This document shows, in pieces, positions 59,229 to 64,000 of a DNA stretch of 64,000 nt (positions are counted from its first letter, which is position 1; each line of letters opens with the position of its first letter). Below the pieces are notes generated by a model. It worked only from the letters and a program-made list of their open reading frames with translations. It did no database searches and was not told where the DNA came from. Source of the DNA: CAYRWM01 sp964428055 (GTDB lineage Bacteria > Bacillota > Clostridia > Christensenellales > Christensenellaceae); contig CAYRWM010000001.1 in the NCBI GenBank assembly GCA_964428055.1, positions 1 through 64,000 on the forward strand, written 5' to 3'. The translations under genes were made by a program, and so were the position numbers.

Positions 59229-60268
59229 TGCAGGATTTCACAGACAGAGTGCAGGCGTTTGATGAAAGAGCGGCTGCACTTGCCGGAAACAAATGGGACA
59301 GCATAGCGAAACCCTTAAAGAGCCTCGGTTACCTTGAGGACGCTGTCTGCCGCATTGCCGGCATTCAGGGAACGGCAGAGATAGATATATCAAAAAAGGC
59401 CGTTATAGTCTGCTGCGCCGATAACGGTGTAGTTCAGGAAGGCGTGACGCAGTGCGGACCCGAGATAACCGCTCTTGCTGCCGAAAAGATCGCTTCGGGC
59501 AGGTCTTCTGTGAGCGCGATGGCGAATGTCGCTCATGCGGATGTCATATGCGTTGATATGGGTATGCTCAGTCGTGTTCCCGGAACAGTCGATATGCACA
59601 TAGCGGACGGTACGGGGAATATCGCCATGGGTCCCGCCATGACGAGAGAGCAGGCTGAAAGAGCGGTCCATAACGGAATTGAACTCGTGCAGGGCTTAAG
59701 AGACAAAGGATACAGTATCATCGCCACGGGCGAGATGGGTATAGGAAATACAACGACATCGGCGGCAATGCTGTCGGTGCTGCTGGGCCTTGAGCCTGAG
59801 GAAGTCACCGGAAGGGGCGCGGGCCTGAGCCGTGAAAAACTCGAAAAGAAGATAAATGTTGTCAGGCGCGCCGTTCAGGTGAACGCTCCGTACGAGGACG
59901 CGCTGGACGTTATATCAAAGCTCGGCGGGTTCGATATAGCGGGACTTGCAGGAGTATTCATAGGCGGGGCGATCTGCCGGGTGCCTGTGGTTATCGACGG
60001 CATAATAAGCTCGGCGGCGGCTCTTTCCGCTTACGGCATGTGCCTTAAGTGCAAAGACTTCATGCTGGCTTCCCACGTATCGGCCGAGCCGGTAGCGGGG
60101 CAGGTACTGGAGAGACTCGGCTTGAAACCCCTTATCGCGGCAAATATGCGTCTCGGGGAAGGAACGGGCGCTGTGTGTGCGTTTCCTCTTCTCGATATGG
60201 CTGCGGCCGTGTACGGAGGCGCTGACTTCAAGGAATACGGTATGGATGCCTATGAGCATCAGGAGTGA
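59228..60268 (+). CDS. cobT: Nicotinate-nucleotide-dimethylbenzimidazole phosphoribosyltransferase
   Basis: A 346-residue CobT, which activates the lower-ligand base. Signatures are KPLKSLGYLEDAVCRIAGIQG (core LEDAVCRIAGIQG), VIVCCADNGVVQEGVTQCG, GEMGIGNTTTSAAML, VTGRGAGLSREKLEKK and the catalytic Glu in MRLGEGTGA. The GTG start at 59228 follows GAGGAAA. No benzimidazole-synthesis genes (bluB or bza) are in the window, so the lower base is unknown. Confidence 0.93.
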   Translation: MQDFTDRVQAFDERAAALAGNKWDSIAKPLKSLGYLEDAVCRIAGIQGTAEIDISKKAVIVCCADNGVVQEGVTQCGPEITALAAEKIASGRSSVSAMANVAHADVICVDMGMLSRVPGTVDMHIADGTGNIAMGPAMTREQAERAVHNGIELVQGLRDKGYSIIATGEMGIGNTTTSAAMLSVLLGLEPEEVTGRGAGLSREKLEKKINVVRRAVQVNAPYEDALDVISKLGGFDIAGLAGVFIGGAICRVPVVIDGIISSAAALSAYGMCLKCKDFMLASHVSAEPVAGQVLERLGLKPLIAANMRLGEGTGAVCAFPLLDMAAAVYGGADFKEYGMDAYEHQE

Positions 60269-60271
60269 TAT

Positions 60272-61036
60272 ATGAGCTTTTTAAGATCGCTGGCTGCGGC
60301 GTTTTCAATGTTCTCGGTTATACCGATGCCGCATATAGACTGGAAGGAAACGAATATGAGGTTCATCCTGGCCGCTTTCCCCGTAGTCGGGATAGCGGTG
60401 GGTGTTTTAAGCGCTCTCTGGTGCATGCTTTCGGGCTTTTTCTCATTTCCGCCCATGATACTGGCACTGGGACTTACGCTCATCCCGCTCGCTGTATCCG
60501 GAGGCATACACATGGACGGATACTGCGATACGGTGGATGCGATATCCAGCCATGCCGACATGGAAAAGAAACGCGCTATACTCAAGGATCCGCACACCGG
60601 CGCGTTCGGAGTGATCGGCGTCTGTGCGTACCTTCTCTTCTATTATGTTATATGCTGCCAGCTTAAGGCTGACGCGGATGCGGTAAGGCTTTTGTTCCTC
60701 GTATATATCGTAGCCAGGTGCGCATCGGGATTCGCATCCGTTACGCTCAAGCCGGCGGGAGATACCGGTCTTCAGAAGACGATGCACGACGCGGCGTACA
60801 GGGGAGCTGCGTCAGCCATCCTTATAGCTATGTTTGCTGTGTGCATTCTGCTCGCGGCGCTGACCGGTTTAGTGTTCGCATATTATATGATCGTATGCAC
60901 CGCGGTCGTATTCCTTATAACGGCGGGCATAGCAAAAAAGTCCTTCGGCGGGATGTCGGGCGATATAGCAGGCTTCCAGTACCAGATAACGGAGCTCACC
61001 ATGATAACGGCTCTGGTCATAATCCAAAATATCTGA
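60272..61036 (+). CDS. cobS: Adenosylcobinamide-GDP ribazoletransferase
   Basis: A 254-residue membrane protein with about six helices. Motifs are FSMFSVIPMPHIDWKE, SGGIHMDGYCDTVDAISSH, KDPHTGAFGVIG and KSFGGMSGDIAGFQYQITE. These Asp-rich motifs bind the GDP and phosphate groups. It makes the final cobalamin from AdoCbi-GDP, which needs CobU or CobY activity encoded elsewhere. It is the last recognised cobalamin gene of the operon. Confidence 0.92.
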   Translation: MSFLRSLAAAFSMFSVIPMPHIDWKETNMRFILAAFPVVGIAVGVLSALWCMLSGFFSFPPMILALGLTLIPLAVSGGIHMDGYCDTVDAISSHADMEKKRAILKDPHTGAFGVIGVCAYLLFYYVICCQLKADADAVRLLFLVYIVARCASGFASVTLKPAGDTGLQKTMHDAAYRGAASAILIAMFAVCILLAALTGLVFAYYMIVCTAVVFLITAGIAKKSFGGMSGDIAGFQYQITELTMITALVIIQNI

Positions 61037-61043
61037 GGTCTTT

Positions 61044-61934
61044 ATGAAATTCACGGGACTGACTTACAGGCCGCCCTTCGAGGCGGATTCTCTTCTTCTG
61101 CAGGTGACTGCGGGTTGTTCTCACAACAGGTGCTCTTTCTGCACCATGTATAAGGGTGTGCCCTTTGAAAAGGAATCAATAGAGCAGATAGAGACGGATC
61201 TTAATGAAGCGTCCGCGTATGCGGACAGGGTAAGAAGAGTCTTTCTTGAGAACGGAGACCCTTTCTGTCTGGACTTTGGAAGTCTAAAAAGGACAGCCGA
61301 GCTCATACATAAGTATCTTCCGAACGTGTCTGTCATAGTGATGTACGCGTCCATAGGGAACATAAAGAGCAAGACAGATGAGGAACTTAAAAGCCTGCGA
61401 GGTCTCGGGATAAACGAGCTCAACATAGGCGTTGAGAGCGGTATGGATGACGCATTGAAACTCATGAACAAGGGATACACTGCCGCCGAAGCCGTTCGTC
61501 AGCTCAAGCGGCTCAAAAACGCCGGCATGGACTGGGGCGCGAACGTCATATTCGGGTGCGCCGGGAGCGGCAGAGGGAGACAGAACGCTCTTTTAACGGC
61601 TCAGCTGCTTAATATGACGGAACCATACCTTATTTTTACGGGTACCGTGCATGCTGATCCGGGATGCCCGCTTTATGACGATATGGCATCGGGTGCATTC
61701 AGGGAAAGCACCGTAAGAGAATATATAGACGAGGAAAAGACACTCCTTAAGCATCTTGAAGTGGAAAACTGTCTGTACTTCGGACTGCATCCTTCTAACA
61801 TGGTGAGGATGCAGGGATATCTCCCGAGAGACAGGGATGCGCTTATTGAACACCTCGCGGATTCTGAGAAGAGACTCGGGCCGTATCTTGACAAAAGGCC
61901 TGAGAGAGGCGGCGAAGGCGCCGTTTATCTCTGA
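61044..61934 (+). CDS. Radical SAM protein with Cx4CxxC cluster motif
   Basis: A 296-residue Elp3/HemN-like radical SAM protein. The cluster motif GCSHNRCSFC gives C25-x4-C30-x2-C33; the classical spacing is C-x3-C-x2-C. It is followed by FLENGDPFCLD, INIGVESGMDDALKLMNKGY and GANVIFGCAGSGRGRQN, all radical SAM core strands. There is no C-terminal extra domain. It begins 7 bp after cobS and should be co-transcribed with the cbi operon. Its function is unknown; a role in tetrapyrrole or lower-ligand chemistry would be inference. Confidence 0.85.
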   Translation: MKFTGLTYRPPFEADSLLLQVTAGCSHNRCSFCTMYKGVPFEKESIEQIETDLNEASAYADRVRRVFLENGDPFCLDFGSLKRTAELIHKYLPNVSVIVMYASIGNIKSKTDEELKSLRGLGINELNIGVESGMDDALKLMNKGYTAAEAVRQLKRLKNAGMDWGANVIFGCAGSGRGRQNALLTAQLLNMTEPYLIFTGTVHADPGCPLYDDMASGAFRESTVREYIDEEKTLLKHLEVENCLYFGLHPSNMVRMQGYLPRDRDALIEHLADSEKRLGPYLDKRPERGGEGAVYL

Positions 61935-61951
61935 TATCCTGAAATGGCTTA

Positions 61952-61978
61952 ACCGGCCGGCGTTTGCCGGTCTTTTTT
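61952..61978 (+). terminator. Terminator of the cbi operon
   Basis: ACCGGC (61952-61957) pairs with GCCGGT (61966-61971) around an 8-base loop, followed by C and six T. Confidence 0.8.
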
Positions 61979-61985
61979 GTCGGAT

Positions 61986-62013
61986 TTGCATTTTTCTCAC
62001 AGAAGTGTATAAT
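61986..62013 (+). promoter_or_regulatory. Pyruvate kinase promoter
   Basis: TTGCAT (61986-61991), 16 bp, TATAAT (62008-62013) with a TG just before. Its -35 starts 7 bp after the cbi terminator. Confidence 0.7.
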
Positions 62014-62023
62014 AAACAGGATT

Positions 62024-62050
62024 TTGTTAAAAAGGAGGTATTTTTAACAA
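62024..62050 (+). promoter_or_regulatory. Hairpin presenting the pyk ribosome-binding site in its loop
   Basis: TTGTTAAAAA (62024-62033) and TTTTTAACAA (62041-62050) form a perfect 10-bp stem. The loop is GGAGGTA, the Shine-Dalgarno sequence, and the ATG lies 2 bases after the stem. Linear SD-to-ATG spacing (about 14) is too long, and the folded form would bring them close. Confidence 0.7.
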
Positions 62051-62052
62051 AA

Positions 62053-63462
62053 ATGAGAAAAACAAAGATAGTATGCACGATAGGACCCGCCAGCGCGGAT
62101 AAGGATATACTTAAAGAGATGTGTCTCGCCGGCATGAACGTGGCGAGGATCAATTTCTCCCACGGCAGCCACGCAGAACATCTTTCAAAGATAAAGATGA
62201 TCAAGGAAGTGAGGGAGGAACTCAGTCTCCCCATAGCCATACTCCTGGACACAAAAGGTCCGGAGTACAGGATAAACCGGTTTAAGAACAAAAAGGCCGA
62301 GGTTAAGGAAGGGGACAGGTTCACATTCACGACGAGAGAGATAGTCGGCGACGAGACCTGCGTTTCTGTTAACTATGAGGATATAGCGAAAGATCTGGAG
62401 AAGGGCGACGAGATACTCGTCTGCGACGGTCTTATGAAGTTCAGGGTCATAAAGACCACGAAGACCGATGTCGTGTGCGAATGCGTAGTCGGAGGAGTTA
62501 TGTCCGACAAGAAGAGCATGAGCTTTCCTGACAAGGTAATGAGCCATGAGTTTTTAAGCGAACAGGATAAAAAGGATATGCTGTTCGGCATAAAGAACGG
62601 AGTGGATTTCATAGCCTGCTCGTTCGTATCCGAAAAGCAGAACATAGTCGACGTCAAGGATTTTCTTAAAGAGAACGGCGGGGAAGGCATAGACGTCATA
62701 GCCAAGATAGAGAACCGCGCGGGTGTTGATAACATTGAGGAGATATGCTCAGTCTCGGACGGCATAATGATAGCGAGGGGCGATCTCGGCGTTGAGATAC
62801 CTTTCGAGGAACTCCCGGCTATACAGAAGGATCTTATAACGCGCTGCCGTATGCTCGGAAAGAGGGTCATAACGGCAACGGAGATGCTGGAAACGATGAT
62901 ATATAACGTAAGACCGACGAGAGCCGAGATATCGGACGTCGCGAACGCCGTATACGACGGGACCAGCGCCATAATGCTGTCCGGCGAGACCGCGGCAGGC
63001 AAATACCCTGTTCTCGCAGTCGAGACCATGGCCAAGATAGCCGAGAAGACGGAAGCGGATATCGATTACGGCACAAGGTATACGAGAGATGATTTCAAGA
63101 TAAAGAACATGGATGACGCCATATCCCACGCTACCTGCGAGATGGCTTCCGATATTAAGGCTGACCTCATCATAGTCTGCACTATTACCGGACGTACCGC
63201 GAGGATGGTGTCAAGGTTCAGACCTTACGCTGATATAATGGGCATGACTACAAATGAGGAGACTTTCAGAAAGCTCGCTCTTTCATGGGGCGTTTATCCC
63301 GTTATGAGCGAGGAGGTCGAGTCACGTGAGGTCCTCTTCTATAACGCCAAGAAACTGGCAAAAGAATACTTCGGCTTAAAACCCGGACAGACAGTGGTCA
63401 CGGTCGGTGGGACTATGCACACGCACAGCTCAAACCTGCTTGAAGTAGATACAGTAAGGTAG
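62053..63462 (+). CDS. pyk: Pyruvate kinase
   Basis: A 469-residue pyruvate kinase. TKIVCTIGPASADKDIL at the N-terminus, NFSHGSHAEHL, LLDTKGPEYRI, then the B domain. The catalytic site includes DFIACSFVSEKQ, IAKIENRAGVDNIEEI and the signature GIMIARGDLGVEIPFEELP (core MIARGDLGVEIP). VITATEMLETMI and MLSGETAAGKYP follow, and the C-terminal regulatory domain runs from about 350. The additional C-terminal PEP-utiliser domain of some Bacilli is absent. The frame is open upstream to 61837, but promoter, RBS and homology place the start at 62053. Confidence 0.95.
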   Translation: MRKTKIVCTIGPASADKDILKEMCLAGMNVARINFSHGSHAEHLSKIKMIKEVREELSLPIAILLDTKGPEYRINRFKNKKAEVKEGDRFTFTTREIVGDETCVSVNYEDIAKDLEKGDEILVCDGLMKFRVIKTTKTDVVCECVVGGVMSDKKSMSFPDKVMSHEFLSEQDKKDMLFGIKNGVDFIACSFVSEKQNIVDVKDFLKENGGEGIDVIAKIENRAGVDNIEEICSVSDGIMIARGDLGVEIPFEELPAIQKDLITRCRMLGKRVITATEMLETMIYNVRPTRAEISDVANAVYDGTSAIMLSGETAAGKYPVLAVETMAKIAEKTEADIDYGTRYTRDDFKIKNMDDAISHATCEMASDIKADLIIVCTITGRTARMVSRFRPYADIMGMTTNEETFRKLALSWGVYPVMSEEVESREVLFYNAKKLAKEYFGLKPGQTVVTVGGTMHTHSSNLLEVDTVR

Positions 63463-63502
63463 TACTCTGACCCAAAGGTATTAGCACATCTAAAAGGAAT
63501 TA

Positions 63503-63531
63503 ATGACGGTTTTTTTGACCGTCATTTTTTT
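63503..63531 (+). terminator. Pyruvate kinase terminator
   Basis: ATGACGGT (63503-63510) pairs with ACCGTCAT (63518-63525) around a T-rich loop, followed by TTTTTT. The rest of the gap to 63766 is AT-rich and holds only a promoter. Confidence 0.88.
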
Positions 63532-63665
63532 ATACTTTATAAAAATAAAATAATGTAAATCTTATGTTTGGCAAAAAATTATGCTTTTATTTTTGCGCTC
63601 AAACAGTTTGCGAAAAACAGATAGTTTTTAAAAAACGTTAATAATAAACTAAAAATGTTAATTAG

Positions 63666-63695
63666 TTGCAATAATTAAGATATTTATGATAAAAT
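63666..63695 (+). promoter_or_regulatory. Promoter of the secreted protein at the window end
   Basis: TTGCAA (63666-63671), 18 bp, TAAAAT (63690-63695). Confidence 0.5.
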
Positions 63696-63765
63696 GTAAA
63701 ATAGTATTATTTTAAATTCGCATGGGAATCGGGGTTAATATTGATTCTCTGGAAGGGGAGAGAGA

Positions 63766-64000
63766 ATGAACAGAATTTTAAAGATTAGCGTTTCTGTAAT
63801 ACTTGCCGTATTCCTTATTATAGGAACATTTTCGACAGGTATGGCGACCGATAATCCGGAGGTGTCTGCAGGCACGGATTTAGCTTATGCCGGGACAACG
63901 GAGGATGCTTCTGCCGGGGTGGAAGTGATCCCGCCTGATGCAGAGCCTGCAACTTCGGAACCAGAACCTGAAACAGTTCCCGCTCAGCCTGCGGCAGAGC
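63766..64000 (+). CDS. Secreted protein, N-terminal part (cut by window end)
   Basis: The first 78 codons of a gene that continues beyond the window. A signal peptide (MNRILKISVSVILAVFLIIG, probable cleavage after TGMA near residue 27) is followed by a Pro/Glu/Ala/Thr-rich stretch. That stretch resembles the linkers of the giant protein at 32324 and of several lipoproteins. GGAAGGGGAGAG precedes the ATG. No domain is visible yet. Confidence 0.7.
   Translation, partial: MNRILKISVSVILAVFLIIGTFSTGMATDNPEVSAGTDLAYAGTTEDASAGVEVIPPDAEPATSEPEPETVPAQPAAE

Noticed and set aside
1..64000. tRNA, rRNA, insertion sequences, prophage or replication origin
   Set aside because: No tRNA-like cloverleaf, rRNA segment, transposase, integrase or DnaA-box cluster was recognised by reading; a tool-based scan could still reveal a short one.

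Overview
The window looks like chromosome from a Gram-positive anaerobe of the Clostridia. The reasons are the many lipoproteins with L-A-G/S-C lipoboxes and no outer-membrane genes, sortase and pilus genes, intrinsic terminators and sigma-A promoters, a complete-looking anaerobic (cbi-type) cobalamin operon, and moderate GC. No rRNA, tRNA, CRISPR array, transposase or phage gene was seen. The genus cannot be fixed from these 64 kb.

Layout. (a) 0.2-5.5 kb: a membrane-anchored endonuclease/exonuclease/phosphatase-fold protein, then a run of lipoproteins, two of which carry one or two copies of the same repeat, and a DUF4298 protein. (b) 5.7-16.0 kb: a catabolic island. A LacI-type repressor fused to a second sugar-binding domain faces an operon of TIM-barrel isomerase/epimerase, Gfo/Idh/MocA oxidoreductase, two Asp-nucleophile alpha/beta hydrolases and a complete ribose-type ABC importer. 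TTTACGTAAA palindromes mark the likely operators. (c) 16.1-20.7 kb: small housekeeping and unknown genes (zinc ribbon, DUF2284, macro domain, YunG-like, XRE regulator, HdeD-like, FMN-binding, tautomerase). (d) 20.7-24.0 kb: a SorC/DeoR regulator and deoC sharing promoter and operator architecture, then an AIM24-type protein. (e) 24.0-30.4 kb, mainly minus strand: VTC polyphosphate polymerase-like, DUF4956 and beta-helix carbohydrate-binding genes; a Y-family polymerase with YolD-like partner; acyl-ACP thioesterase; nitroreductase. (f) 30.4-31.9 kb: a Phd/VapC toxin-antitoxin pair with a near-perfect promoter and 9-bp repeats, and a second thioesterase.

(g) 32-61 kb is dominated by corrinoid biology. 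Three cobalamin riboswitches precede, in turn: a 1138-residue secreted capture-type protein with a BtuFCD-like ABC importer; two tandem surface lipoproteins that are CbiK cobaltochelatase homologues; and a 14-gene cbi/cob operon with a small membrane protein at its head. A pilus-type locus sits between the last two: Spy0128-like pilin, a signal peptidase homologue lacking its catalytic Ser and Lys, and a class B sortase. The cbi operon lacks cbiL, cobU and a cytoplasmic chelatase within this window. (h) 61-64 kb: a radical SAM gene, pyruvate kinase with an unusual hairpin around its ribosome-binding site, and the start of another secreted protein cut by the window end.

Most novel parts: the repressor with a built-in copy of the transporter's binding-protein fold and its unassigned catabolic operon; and the riboswitch-controlled set of surface chelatases that share beta-sandwich domains with the giant capture protein. 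All functional statements are read by eye from sequence motifs; no database search was run.
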